Part shown: piece by piece, positions 27,164 to 37,124 of the stretch
How the letters are laid out: every line of letters begins with the position of its first letter
Numbering within the stretch: position 1 is the first letter of the stretch
Assembly (NCBI GenBank): GCA_023659975.1
Contig: JAGXOI010000002.1
Location: 2,273 to 43,468 of the forward strand
Length of the DNA stretch: 41,196 nt
Reading direction: 5' to 3'
Source of the DNA: Candidatus Aenigmarchaeota archaeon LH_S4
GTDB taxonomy: Archaea > Aenigmatarchaeota > Aenigmatarchaeia > QMZS01
Made by a program: the position numbers and the translations under genes
The notes under the pieces: generated by a model
The model's database searches: none
What the model saw: the letters and a program-made list of their open reading frames with translations, nothing else
Told to the model about the DNA's origin: nothing

Positions 27164-27994
27164 TTACCTCCCGCGTTTCTCCAGATAAACCCCCAAAATT
27201 GTTGCGTTTTGAATCCATGTGTTTGGAATATCTATTAGCAGTGCTATTATTAAAACACTTGCTAATTGACCAAAAACACTTGAATATCCAGTAATTAACA
27301 AAATAGAAGTTAAAGCAACCAAACTTGTTGCACTCATTGTTAACCCAGTTTTAAAAGCACTCCTATATTGTAGGTCAAAGTTTCCCCTCTCTTTCAGGGT
27401 TCTTGTTGTCAACAAAATATCTGTATCCACTGAATAACCAAGCACCATTAGAAGGGATATAAAGGTTGCAATAGAAAGGGGGATTCCAATAATATTCATC
27501 AAAAACAAAGTTATTGTTATATCTGAGAAAGCGCATAAGATAACCGCAAAGGAAGGAATAAAAGACCTGAAGAGAATAAAAATTATTATTACCATTGCAA
27601 CAAAAGCAAAGATAACAGAATAAACAATCTCTCCCAAAATCTCACTACTCAATTTTGGGTCTATTTCACTCACTCCATAATTTTTAATTTCAAGGGTTTT
27701 ATTAATATCATCTATTAAATTACCAATATTAATTTCAGAACACTCTATGGATAACTGGGTCTCTATTGCACTTGTTGTTGTATAACCACTAATTTCATAT
27801 TCTTTCTGCAGTTTGTCTCTTAAATCTGAAATTTCAAAAAAACCAGCATCTGAAAAGGAGATTGTAATTAAATTACCTCCTTCTAATTCAATACTTTTAT
27901 CAAGTAAAAAACCTGTTGTAGTTTGTTTATAACCCAAAAATCCAAGACTAAATAAAAGAAGTCCTATTGTAATAAAAATAAGTTTTCGGTTCAT
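27164..27994 (-). CDS. secF: Protein-export membrane protein SecF (start reassigned to MNRKLIFITIG)
   Basis: FRSFIPSFAVILCAFSDITITLFLMNIIGIPLSIATFISLLMVLGYSVDTDILLTTRTLKE. Confidence 0.92.
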   Translation of the reverse strand: MNRKLIFITIGLLLFSLGFLGYKQTTTGFLLDKSIELEGGNLITISFSDAGFFEISDLRDKLQKEYEISGYTTTSAIETQLSIECSEINIGNLIDDINKTLEIKNYGVSEIDPKLSSEILGEIVYSVIFAFVAMVIIIFILFRSFIPSFAVILCAFSDITITLFLMNIIGIPLSIATFISLLMVLGYSVDTDILLTTRTLKERGNFDLQYRSAFKTGLTMSATSLVALTSILLITGYSSVFGQLASVLIIALLIDIPNTWIQNATILGVYLEKRGR

Positions 27995-28049
27995 ATAACT
28001 TTTTTCTTTTAAAAAAAATAAGGCTTGATAAAATAAGTCAACTACTATT

Positions 28050-29762
28050 ATGCCTGGAAATCTATTTATTGATTTAAGTCTAATTATTATCCTTGCAATG
28101 GTTGTTTGTGGGTTCATACGATTAATTAAGCAACCTTTGATAATAGGATATCTTCTCACAGGAATTATAGCAAGTTTTTTGGGTCTAGTTCCATCTGGTG
28201 AAGCAATGGAAGCATTTTCACACATAGGAATTGCCCTACTTCTGTTTGTGATTGGACTGGGATTAAACCCAAAGGTGATAAAAGAATTAAGTAAGCCTTC
28301 TTTAGTTATTGGTGTTGGGCAGTTTACTATAACCACTTTAATTGGGTATCTAATGTGTACTTTTTTTGGTTTTCCAATTATAACTTCCCTATATATCGCA
28401 GTTGCCTTGTCATTCAGTAGCACAATTGTAGTAATGAAAATATTATCTGATAAAAATGACACAGAGACTTTGTATGGTTATTTGTCAACTGGTTACTTAA
28501 TTATACAGGATTTGATTGTAGTAATTATTTTGATGATAATCACTTCGATTTCAAGTGAAGTTGGGATCGCTGAGATTGCCTTTGAAACTATTTTAAAAGG
28601 AATTGGTTTGTTGGGTATCTTGTTTTTAATTGGTATTTATGCTCTACCAAAAATTACTGAGTTAATTGCAAAATCACAGGAATATTTGTTGTTATTTTCC
28701 CTTGGGTGGTGTTTTGCCCTATCCCTATTATTTTATTATATGAATTTCTCTATAGAAACTGGTGCTTTGATTGCAGGATTCACTTTGGCTCTATCACCCT
28801 ACCGATATGAAATAAGTTCAAAGATGAAACCTCTCAGAGACTTTTTTATAATATTGTTTTTTATAGCTATTGGCTCCCAGATTGTTATTGGAAATATTGG
28901 TCAATACCTAAAAGTTATAGTTGTATTGTCTGTATTTGTGATTTTTGTAAAACCCCTTATAATAACCTCCCTTCTTGGATTTTTAAGATATACAAAAAGA
29001 ACAAGTTTCCTTACAGGACTTACTTCTGGCCAGATAAGTGAATTTTCCTTGATTATGGTAGCCTTAGGTACTGCTATGGGGTTTTTATCTCCTGAAATTT
29101 TATCTCTGGTTACCATTATAGGCTTTATAACCATTGCCGGGTCGAGTTATTTTATGCTCTATTCAAACCAATTATATTTTTACTTATCCCCTTATCTCAG
29201 AATTTTTGAAAGAAAGGGTGGAAGGATTGATGCACAACATAGTTACAAGGAAAGTGATTATGAAGTGATTCTTTTTGGTTACAGCAGGATAGGATATGAT
29301 ATATTAGAATCACTCAAGAAAATAAAAAAGAAATATTTAGTAGTTGATTACAATCCTGTAATTATAAGAAAATTGACAAAAGATTCTGTAGACTGCAGGT
29401 ATGGTGACGCAGCTGATTACGAATTACTAAATGATTTAAGATTACCAAAAGTAAAAATGGTTATATCAACAATACCAAATTATGATAGTAATGCAATGTT
29501 AATCAAAAAGATAAGAGAATGTAACAGTAATGCAATAATAATTGTAGTCTCTCACAATATAGACCAGGCTATTGAGTTATATGAGCAAGGGGCAACCTAT
29601 GTTCTTACACCTCATTTATTGGGTGGGCACCATGCATCTATGATGATAGAAGAATATGGTTTTGACATAAAAAAGTTTTTAAAGGAAAAACTTATCCATC
29701 TAAATGACTTAAACCATAGAAGTGATTTGGGACATAACAAACCAAAACATGAGAGGAAATAA
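28050..29762 (+). CDS. CPA2/KefB-type cation:proton antiporter with C-terminal TrkA-N (RCK) domain
   Basis: TM exchanger domain GFIRLIKQPLIIGYLLTGI...; C-terminal VILFGYSRIGYDILESLKKIKKKYLVVDYNP. Confidence 0.9.
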   Translation: MPGNLFIDLSLIIILAMVVCGFIRLIKQPLIIGYLLTGIIASFLGLVPSGEAMEAFSHIGIALLLFVIGLGLNPKVIKELSKPSLVIGVGQFTITTLIGYLMCTFFGFPIITSLYIAVALSFSSTIVVMKILSDKNDTETLYGYLSTGYLIIQDLIVVIILMIITSISSEVGIAEIAFETILKGIGLLGILFLIGIYALPKITELIAKSQEYLLLFSLGWCFALSLLFYYMNFSIETGALIAGFTLALSPYRYEISSKMKPLRDFFIILFFIAIGSQIVIGNIGQYLKVIVVLSVFVIFVKPLIITSLLGFLRYTKRTSFLTGLTSGQISEFSLIMVALGTAMGFLSPEILSLVTIIGFITIAGSSYFMLYSNQLYFYLSPYLRIFERKGGRIDAQHSYKESDYEVILFGYSRIGYDILESLKKIKKKYLVVDYNPVIIRKLTKDSVDCRYGDAADYELLNDLRLPKVKMVISTIPNYDSNAMLIKKIRECNSNAIIIVVSHNIDQAIELYEQGATYVLTPHLLGGHHASMMIEEYGFDIKKFLKEKLIHLNDLNHRSDLGHNKPKHERK

Positions 29763-29843
29763 TCTAACTAAATATCCTAAATCCTTCAATCCATTATCTT
29801 TGGATCCTTTTTAATCATCCTTCTAAGGAAAAATACTAAAAAA

Positions 29844-32315
29844 TCAATATTCTTCTTTTGTTACTTTATTTATAACCCATGCGATTGAAATTCCTAAAAT
29901 GAAACCAATTATTGTTCCCGCAATTAAAATAGTCCATTCATATAATCCCAAGGGAACAATTTTAAAGTAAGTATTCAGAGGGGAATAAATCAGAGTTAAT
30001 TGCAAACCTAAAGACAAAATTAAAGAATAAACAAGGAATTTATTTGCAAACCAGTCTTTTAAAGATGGTAATTTTTCATTATATTTGATAACTGCAATTC
30101 TGACAAATTCGTACATTATAAATCCTGTGAAAAGAGCAGTTCTCGCTTTATCCACTCCTAAAGGTAAAATAATAAGAAAAACAGCAATACTTTCTAAGAC
30201 AATTAATGATCCCATACCACCTATCAGCATACCTAACTTTTTATTTATTATTCCCTCTTTTTTCTTCCTTGGTTTTCTTTTCATTATATCTGGTCTTGCA
30301 GGGTCTATTGACAGAGCCAAAGCTGGTAAACCATCTGTTATCAGATTTATCCAAAGTATCTGAACTGGAAATAGAGGGATAAAAGGGAGGAAAATTATAG
30401 TAAGTAAAACAACAGCTACTTCTGCAACATTACATGTAAGCAAGTAATTAACAAATTTCCTTATATTGTCAAATATTCTTCTTCCATCCTTAATAGCATT
30501 TCTTATAGTTGCAAAATTGTCATCTAATAAAATAATATCACTTGCCTCTCTTGCAACTTCTGTTCCCTTTATTCCCATTGCTGTACCAACATCAGCTTTT
30601 TTCAAAGCCAGGGCATCATTTACTCCATCCCCTGTCATTGTAACTATATGTCCTTGTTTCGATAAAGCCTCCAAAATTTTCACTTTATGAAATGGAGTTG
30701 CTCTTGCAAAAATATTAATACCCTTTTTTAAAGATTCTCCTAATTCATTTTCATCCATATTATCCAAATCGTTACCCGTAAGAACACCTTTTGTTTTTAT
30801 ATCAACCTCATCTGCAATAGATTTTGCTGTTAGAGGATTATCTCCTGTAATCATTATAGTCCTTATTCCTGCGGAATAGCATTCAGCAATCGCTTCTTTT
30901 GCTTCTGGTCTTGCAGGGTCAGAAAGAATAACCAAACCAATAAAAATTAAATTTTCTTCATCCAATTTTTTATAACTTTTATAACCCAAACCCAAAACCC
31001 TGTAACCTTTCCTTGCAAATTGTTTATTTTTAGATAAAATCTGTTTTTTTAATTTTGAATCTAACTCAACAACTTTTTTACCAATTAAACATCTATTAGA
31101 TTTTTCCACAATAATCTCTGGTGCTCCTTTTGAAAAAATAATTTTTTTACCTAAATCCTGAGCAACAGTCATTATCTCCCTAGCAGAAGTGAATGGAATT
31201 TCATCAATTCTTTTCCCCTCTTCTTTCATTAAGTTTAATGAGTATTGTTTTAAAGCAATATCTGTTTCATCTCCAACCCATTTTTTCTCTTTATCTTTTA
31301 AACTTTCTTTAGCATCATTACAATAACAGCAACATTTTGTTGCCAAATCTCTTGCTTTTTTGTTTTCTTCTATTAACCAGATTTTTCTTACTTTCATTTT
31401 TCCTTCTGTTAAGGTTCCAGTTTTATCGCTACAAATAACATCTGCAGAACCTATGGACTCTGTTATTGCAAGCCTTCTGACTAATGCATTTTTCTTAACC
31501 ATATCCCTTGCTCCCAAGGACAAAGCAATTGTGATAACTGCGGGTAAACCTTCTGGAATTGCTGCAACAGCCAAAGAAACTGCAATTAATCCAGCTTCCA
31601 AAAAACCAAATTTATTAAAGCCGATAGCAAAAGTTATAACGATTATTAAACTAGTTATGCCAACAATTCTTCTTGTAAATTTTTTCATATGCGACTGAAA
31701 AGGGGTTTCAACTTCTTTTATTTCCTGCATCTTGCTTGCAATCTTACCAACTTTTGTCTTCATGCCTGTGTTAAAAACCTTTGCAATAACTCTGCCTGTA
31801 TAAACCGGACAATTTTTGAAAATTTTGTCATCTTCCTTTTTCTTTTCAGCTCTTGATTCTCCAGTTAATATTGATTCATCTATTTCTAATTTACCTTCAA
31901 TTATTTGAGCATCAGCGGGAGCAACATCCCCACCCTCCACAACAATTAAATCACTAGGGACAATTTCTGTTGAATTTATTTCCTGTTCCTTTCCATCTCT
32001 TATTACTTTAGCCTTGGGGGTTGCCATTTTCTGTAAAGCTTCTACTGCCCTTTCAGCTTTGTAGTCCTGAACAAAACCTGCAATTCCTGCTGCAAAAACG
32101 ATAATTAAAATTAAAATTGAATCAAAAAAACCTTCACCTTTAAAAAAATTAACAGAGAAAGAAAGGATTGCCGCACCAATTAACAAAATAATTATTGGGG
32201 AGATAAATTGGGAAATTAACATTTTAAAGGGAGAAACTTTTTTCTCTCTCTTAATTTCATTTTTTCCATATTTTAATTTTTCTTTTACTTCCTGACTTGT
32301 TAAACCTTTTTTCAT
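29844..32315 (-). CDS. P2-type cation-transporting ATPase
   Basis: LTGES, AAIPEGLPAV, SDKTGTLTEG, MTGDGVNDALALKKADVG. Confidence 0.95.
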   Translation of the reverse strand: MKKGLTSQEVKEKLKYGKNEIKREKKVSPFKMLISQFISPIIILLIGAAILSFSVNFFKGEGFFDSILILIIVFAAGIAGFVQDYKAERAVEALQKMATPKAKVIRDGKEQEINSTEIVPSDLIVVEGGDVAPADAQIIEGKLEIDESILTGESRAEKKKEDDKIFKNCPVYTGRVIAKVFNTGMKTKVGKIASKMQEIKEVETPFQSHMKKFTRRIVGITSLIIVITFAIGFNKFGFLEAGLIAVSLAVAAIPEGLPAVITIALSLGARDMVKKNALVRRLAITESIGSADVICSDKTGTLTEGKMKVRKIWLIEENKKARDLATKCCCYCNDAKESLKDKEKKWVGDETDIALKQYSLNLMKEEGKRIDEIPFTSAREIMTVAQDLGKKIIFSKGAPEIIVEKSNRCLIGKKVVELDSKLKKQILSKNKQFARKGYRVLGLGYKSYKKLDEENLIFIGLVILSDPARPEAKEAIAECYSAGIRTIMITGDNPLTAKSIADEVDIKTKGVLTGNDLDNMDENELGESLKKGINIFARATPFHKVKILEALSKQGHIVTMTGDGVNDALALKKADVGTAMGIKGTEVAREASDIILLDDNFATIRNAIKDGRRIFDNIRKFVNYLLTCNVAEVAVVLLTIIFLPFIPLFPVQILWINLITDGLPALALSIDPARPDIMKRKPRKKKEGIINKKLGMLIGGMGSLIVLESIAVFLIILPLGVDKARTALFTGFIMYEFVRIAVIKYNEKLPSLKDWFANKFLVYSLILSLGLQLTLIYSPLNTYFKIVPLGLYEWTILIAGTIIGFILGISIAWVINKVTKEEY

Positions 32316-33481
32316 TTTATAGTCTTCTTTTGTATACCCCACTTTACAAGTAGGTTAGAAAATAAAAGTGGAATAACAAATGTGAACAAAATTGTTGAAG
32401 CAATAATCACAGAATACAAATCAATACCAATTAGACCCCTATTAAACAAAATTTTTATAATAACGATGCTTGTACTAAATCTTACTGAGAGACCAATTCC
32501 TAACATGATAGACTGTTTTACACCAAGTTTTTTCTTTCCTATAATATAACTACCAATAACTTTTGCCCCCATAGACACTGCAGCAACTAAAAGAATGAGT
32601 AAAGGATAAGAAATTAAATAATTAATATCCATTGACATACCAACCCAAAGGAAGAATATTGGCGCAAAAAAACCATAACATATTGTTTTAATTTCACTTT
32701 CTATTGTTTTCAACCTCTTTTTTGGAATGAAATTTTTAAGGCTAATCCCAGCAAGCAGTGCAGCAATGGGTGCGGCTTCTGCATATCCCCCAATTCCTAA
32801 AAATAGAAAGAATATAAAAATTATAAAGACAAATAAAGTTTCAATGGAATGGAATTTAAATTTTCTACCTTCTTCTTTTAGTTTAGTTAATCCTAGGGTA
32901 AAAATGAAAAGAATAAATAATGAAATTAATATCATACCTATATTAAAATGTGCCTGGGTTACTGAGCCAATTAAAATAACGATCAAAATTAAAATAAATA
33001 TTTCTATTATATCATCTATGATTCCTATCCCTATTATTGTTTGACCTAACTTCCTATTTATTATCTTAAATTCGTCCAATATTGGGATTAAAATCGCTTC
33101 TCCAACAGTTGCAAAAGATAGAGCAACGAGAATAGATATAAGCCATGAACAATTAAAAACAAAGTGAAGTAATAAACTTCCAAATATTGCTTCAAAGAAA
33201 ATAATGAAAAATGTCGCACCAAAAATAAACTTACTTTTAGTTTTTAATTTTTTTAAATCCAGTTCAAAACCAATTATAAAAAGTAAGAAATACATTCCAA
33301 GCTGAGCCAAAAATTTAAATGTTGAAGAAGATGTAATCGGATAAAAAGGATTATGAACAGCAAGCAAAGAACCTAAGATTAATGCAGCGAAAATCCACGG
33401 AATTCTTATTTTTTCTATTAATCTGCCGATGATAAATGTAAATAAAAAAGCAATTGCCAAGAACAAAAACATATTTATCAT
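32312..33481 (-). CDS. CPA2-type Na+/H+ antiporter without RCK domain
   Basis: Multi-pass; GRLIEKIRIPWIFAALILGSLLA, GFELDLKKLKTKSK, SFATVGEAILIPIL. Confidence 0.88.
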   Translation of the reverse strand: MINMFLFLAIAFLFTFIIGRLIEKIRIPWIFAALILGSLLAVHNPFYPITSSSTFKFLAQLGMYFLLFIIGFELDLKKLKTKSKFIFGATFFIIFFEAIFGSLLLHFVFNCSWLISILVALSFATVGEAILIPILDEFKIINRKLGQTIIGIGIIDDIIEIFILILIVILIGSVTQAHFNIGMILISLFILFIFTLGLTKLKEEGRKFKFHSIETLFVFIIFIFFLFLGIGGYAEAAPIAALLAGISLKNFIPKKRLKTIESEIKTICYGFFAPIFFLWVGMSMDINYLISYPLLILLVAAVSMGAKVIGSYIIGKKKLGVKQSIMLGIGLSVRFSTSIVIIKILFNRGLIGIDLYSVIIASTILFTFVIPLLFSNLLVKWGIQKKTIK

Positions 33482-33499
33482 AATTTATATTATTTCTCG

Positions 33500-36151
33500 T
33501 TAAAAAAATCTTTCTTTTTTACTCATAACTTTCAAAGCATCAAAAACAACTACTATAGACAAAGATACCAAAGCTGCAATAATTACATTAAATATTCCTA
33601 TTGGGGTGGTCTCAAATATCAAATTTAGTGGAGAATAAATTATCAATGCTGTTAATAAAATAGATGCTGCAGAAGCATAAACTAAGTATTTATTTGTAAA
33701 TAAGGATAATTTATAAACAGGATATTTGAAAGACCTGAAATTAAATGCATTTGCTATTTCAAAGAATATTAATGTTAATAAACCTGTAGTTCTGGCTGTT
33801 GTTATAGCTATACTTTCTGCGACTCCTTGCGCAAGAAGAGAGTTAAGAGTTAGGTAAAATACTCCTAAAGTGCCGAGGCCTAGTATAGTCCCGGCAATTG
33901 CAAGCAGTAAAATTAGCTCTCTGTTCAGAATACTAGATTTTTTTCTTGGTTTTGCTTTCATAATACCCTTATATGGTGGATTAAAACCTAAACTAATTGC
34001 TGGTAAATCATCTGTAACCATATTCATAAACAAAATCTGCAGGGCAAGTAGAGGTAAGGGTAGACCTAATAATATTCCAAAAAATATGACAAACAACTCT
34101 GCATAATTGCAAGAAAGCTGATAGGTAACAAATTTTTGTATATTGCTAAAGATTGTTCTTCCCTCCTTGACAGCAGAAATAATTGTGGCAAAGTTATCAT
34201 CTTTCAAAATCAAATCTGCTGATTCTTTGGAAACATCTGTTCCACTTATACCCATCGCTACACCAATATGTGATTCCTTTAGAGTAGGGGCATCATTCAC
34301 TCCATCCCCAGTCATAGTAACAATCTCTCTATTTTGTTTAAGTGCCTTTACAATTCTTAATTTATGTTCTGGTCTGACTCTGGCGAATATTGTTGTTTTA
34401 TTTACAATTTTTGAAAGTTCATCATCTGTTAATTTATCCATTTCTTCTCCTGTAAGGACCTCACCAGGAAGCCTTATTTCCCTTGCTATCTCAACAGCAG
34501 TTTCTTTGTTGTCACCTGTAATCATTTTTACTTTTATTCCCGCTTCTTCACATGAAAGTAAAGCGGATTTAACTTTTGCTCTTGGTGGATCTTCTATAGC
34601 TACTAAACCTAAAAATACAAGGTCATTTTCAAAGTGGTTTTTATCAAAATAGGAAGTCTCTTTATAAGCAATGGCAAGAACCCTATATTTTTTTAATGTA
34701 AAAGTTTTATTAAAATTCATTATCTTTTCTTTTTCTTTTTCACTTAGTTCAATAATTTTATCTTCTCTCTGTACAAATTTACATTTCTTAATTAAAATTT
34801 CCGGAGCCCCCTTTGAATAAACATAGTTCTTTCCTTTCTCCCTGTACAAGACAGACATCATTTTTCTTTCTGAGTTGAAGGGAAGTTCTTCTTTTCTTGT
34901 AATCCGCATATCTTCCCTGAAAATTCCTGCTTTTGCAGACATTATCAATAAAGATGCTTCTGTTGGACTACCTTTTATACTACACTCGCTATCGGTTCCT
35001 TTTCTCTCAATTTTTGCATCGTTGCACAAAATAGAGGTTTTTAAGAGTAGGTTTAGAGGAATATTTTCTTTCTTTCCATCTCTTTTAATATCTATTTTCT
35101 GATTCTTTAAGAGTAGACTACCTTTTGTACTGTAACCTGTACCAGTGATACTGATAACTTTATTATCTATAAATATTTTTTTTGCTGTCATCTCTCCTTT
35201 TGTTATAGTACCAGTTTTATCTGCACATATTACTGTAGTTTCTCCAAGAGTTTCAATTATTGACATTCTGCTTAATATTGCATTTTTCTTTGACATCCTG
35301 TAAGCACCATAAGCAAGAGTTGAGATGATAACAACAGGAAGTCCTTCAGGAAATCCTGCTACACATAAAGCAATAACAACAATAAGAACTTCTACCAGAA
35401 TACTATAAGAAAAAGAAGTGCTTCTTATTAACATAATAGCACCGGTTAAAACAGAAACAACTATCGCTATAAAAGCCATATATTTTGCCAACCTATTCAC
35501 TTTCTTTTGTAAAGGTAATTCTTTTTCTGCCCTGGAAATCATCCCTGCAATCTTTCCAAACTCTGTATTCATCCCGGTATGCAAGACCTCTGCTCTGGTT
35601 TTTCCATTAACAACATAAGTCCCCATGAAAATTTGATTATCTTCCCTATAATTTTTCTTATTTTTTGCTGCAAATTTTTTGATTTCTTTAGATTCTCCTG
35701 TCAGGGTAGATTCGTTAATTTTTAATTCTTTTTCTTCCAAAATTAAGCAATCTGCCGGGATTTTTTCACCAGTTCTTAAAACAACAATATCTCCCCGGAC
35801 TATTTTCCTTGAAGGCACTTCAACTTCTTTCCCATCCCTTATAACAACAGAAATTGGTGTAATTATTTGCTTCAAAGACTTAATTGCACTCTCTGCTTTG
35901 TATTCCTGAAAAAATCCAACAAATATAACAATAACAATAATTACAAAAATTGTGTATCCTGTTACTAACTCACCAACAAAAAAGGATAATAAGGCTCCAA
36001 CAAATAGTAAATAAACCATGAAATTATTCTTTATCTGCCTCAAAAGAATTTGTAATGGAGAAATGTGAAGAAGTTCTTTTATTTCATTGTAACCATATTC
36101 TCTAAGTCTTTTAGTGGCTTCTTTTTGGGTAAGACCTTTTAACTTCTTCAT
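33500..36151 (-). CDS. P2-type cation-transporting ATPase (second)
   Basis: LTGESKE, AGFPEGLPVV, ADKTGTITKG, MTGDGVNDAPTLKESHIG. Confidence 0.95.
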   Translation of the reverse strand: MKKLKGLTQKEATKRLREYGYNEIKELLHISPLQILLRQIKNNFMVYLLFVGALLSFFVGELVTGYTIFVIIVIVIFVGFFQEYKAESAIKSLKQIITPISVVIRDGKEVEVPSRKIVRGDIVVLRTGEKIPADCLILEEKELKINESTLTGESKEIKKFAAKNKKNYREDNQIFMGTYVVNGKTRAEVLHTGMNTEFGKIAGMISRAEKELPLQKKVNRLAKYMAFIAIVVSVLTGAIMLIRSTSFSYSILVEVLIVVIALCVAGFPEGLPVVIISTLAYGAYRMSKKNAILSRMSIIETLGETTVICADKTGTITKGEMTAKKIFIDNKVISITGTGYSTKGSLLLKNQKIDIKRDGKKENIPLNLLLKTSILCNDAKIERKGTDSECSIKGSPTEASLLIMSAKAGIFREDMRITRKEELPFNSERKMMSVLYREKGKNYVYSKGAPEILIKKCKFVQREDKIIELSEKEKEKIMNFNKTFTLKKYRVLAIAYKETSYFDKNHFENDLVFLGLVAIEDPPRAKVKSALLSCEEAGIKVKMITGDNKETAVEIAREIRLPGEVLTGEEMDKLTDDELSKIVNKTTIFARVRPEHKLRIVKALKQNREIVTMTGDGVNDAPTLKESHIGVAMGISGTDVSKESADLILKDDNFATIISAVKEGRTIFSNIQKFVTYQLSCNYAELFVIFFGILLGLPLPLLALQILFMNMVTDDLPAISLGFNPPYKGIMKAKPRKKSSILNRELILLLAIAGTILGLGTLGVFYLTLNSLLAQGVAESIAITTARTTGLLTLIFFEIANAFNFRSFKYPVYKLSLFTNKYLVYASAASILLTALIIYSPLNLIFETTPIGIFNVIIAALVSLSIVVVFDALKVMSKKERFF

Positions 36152-36203
36152 AATAACATGAAACTATTTTAGATAATTTGTTTATTTTAAACTATAATAA
36201 AAT

Positions 36204-36423
36204 TTTTGCACTTTTAATATAAACCTTCCATAGCGGTTTTAACCACTTCCCCAATATTCCCAATTTTCTCATACAATTCAATACTCCACTCAACAAACTT
36301 TCCAACTTCCTTTTACTGCTCTGACAAAGTGATTAAAACAAGGTTTGTTAAAGAGAGTTCTGAATTTTGACAAAAATTATTGATATATTTGCTAAATATC
36401 CTTAAAAACTAAAAAGTGCAAAA
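36204..36423. mobile_element. MITE-like element, copy 1
   Basis: 220 bp; termini TTTTGCACTTTT / AAAAGTGCAAAA; about 98% identical to 40853-41073. Confidence 0.85.
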
Positions 36424-36466
36424 GTTATATAGTTAAGTAACAAATACCTTATATTTAAGTTTAATT

Positions 36467-36907
36467 GTGGGGAAAATCTTAATAGCTGGTTTAGGAGATA
36501 AATTGCGGGGTGATGATGGTCTTGGCCCTTTAGTAATAGAAAAACTCAAAAATGAGAAATTACCTGAAAATGTTGAAGTGGAAGATTTTGGTTCAGGAGT
36601 CTTTGCTCTTCTAAACAAAATAGAGCAATATGAAAAAATCATTGTTGTGGATGCTATCAAAAGAGAAGGTAACCCAGGAGAAGTATATAACTTTGAATTA
36701 TCTGATTTAAAAAAAGGAAAACTCACAAATATCCATGAGACTAAAATAGATAAGATAGTTCTCGTGGCTAAAGAGCTGGGTGTTGAGACAAAAATATTAA
36801 TTGTGGGTTGCGAACCAAAATCAATGGAATATGAAGTTGGTCTATCAAAAGAAGTGGAAAAAGCGATTCCTGAAATAATAGATTTGATTGTTGCTTCTAT
36901 TAACTGA
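36467..36907 (+). CDS. Hydrogenase maturation protease (HycI/HyaD family), GTG start
   Basis: ILIAGLGDKLRGDDGLGPLVIEKL, VVDAIKREGNPG, VGCEPKSMEYEVGLS. Confidence 0.93.
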   Translation: MGKILIAGLGDKLRGDDGLGPLVIEKLKNEKLPENVEVEDFGSGVFALLNKIEQYEKIIVVDAIKREGNPGEVYNFELSDLKKGKLTNIHETKIDKIVLVAKELGVETKILIVGCEPKSMEYEVGLSKEVEKAIPEIIDLIVASIN

Positions 36908-36926
36908 TAAAAAATTTTATTTAATT

Positions 36927-37100
36927 ATGATAGAAATTTCAAGAAAAGATAATGTTTCCTTTTCTGATATAGCACCTTCAAAATTTTGGAGGGCTGGAGG
37001 AGGTAAACTCCTTGATTATTTTAACAATGTCTCAAGAATGTTAAAAAACCCTAAAAAAGTATATGTAGATGAACTAATTGGTTTCCATAGTGGGATTTAA
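36927..37100 (+). CDS. Small protein of unknown function within the hydrogenase operon
   Basis: About 57 aa from MIEISRKDNVSFSDIAPSKFWRAGGG. Confidence 0.45.
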   Translation: MIEISRKDNVSFSDIAPSKFWRAGGGKLLDYFNNVSRMLKNPKKVYVDELIGFHSGI

Positions 37101-37124
37101 TAAAGAGTAATGTGTAATTAAATA

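Noticed and set aside
28000-28462. N-terminal extension of the 27164-28462 ORF
   Set aside because: Antisense to the start of the KefB-like antiporter; SecF starts naturally at MNRKLIFITIG (27994).
36190-36440. Target-site duplication around MITE copy 1
   Set aside because: Flanks are AT-rich; TATA-like matches look like extended imperfect inverted repeats, not a convincing direct TSD.
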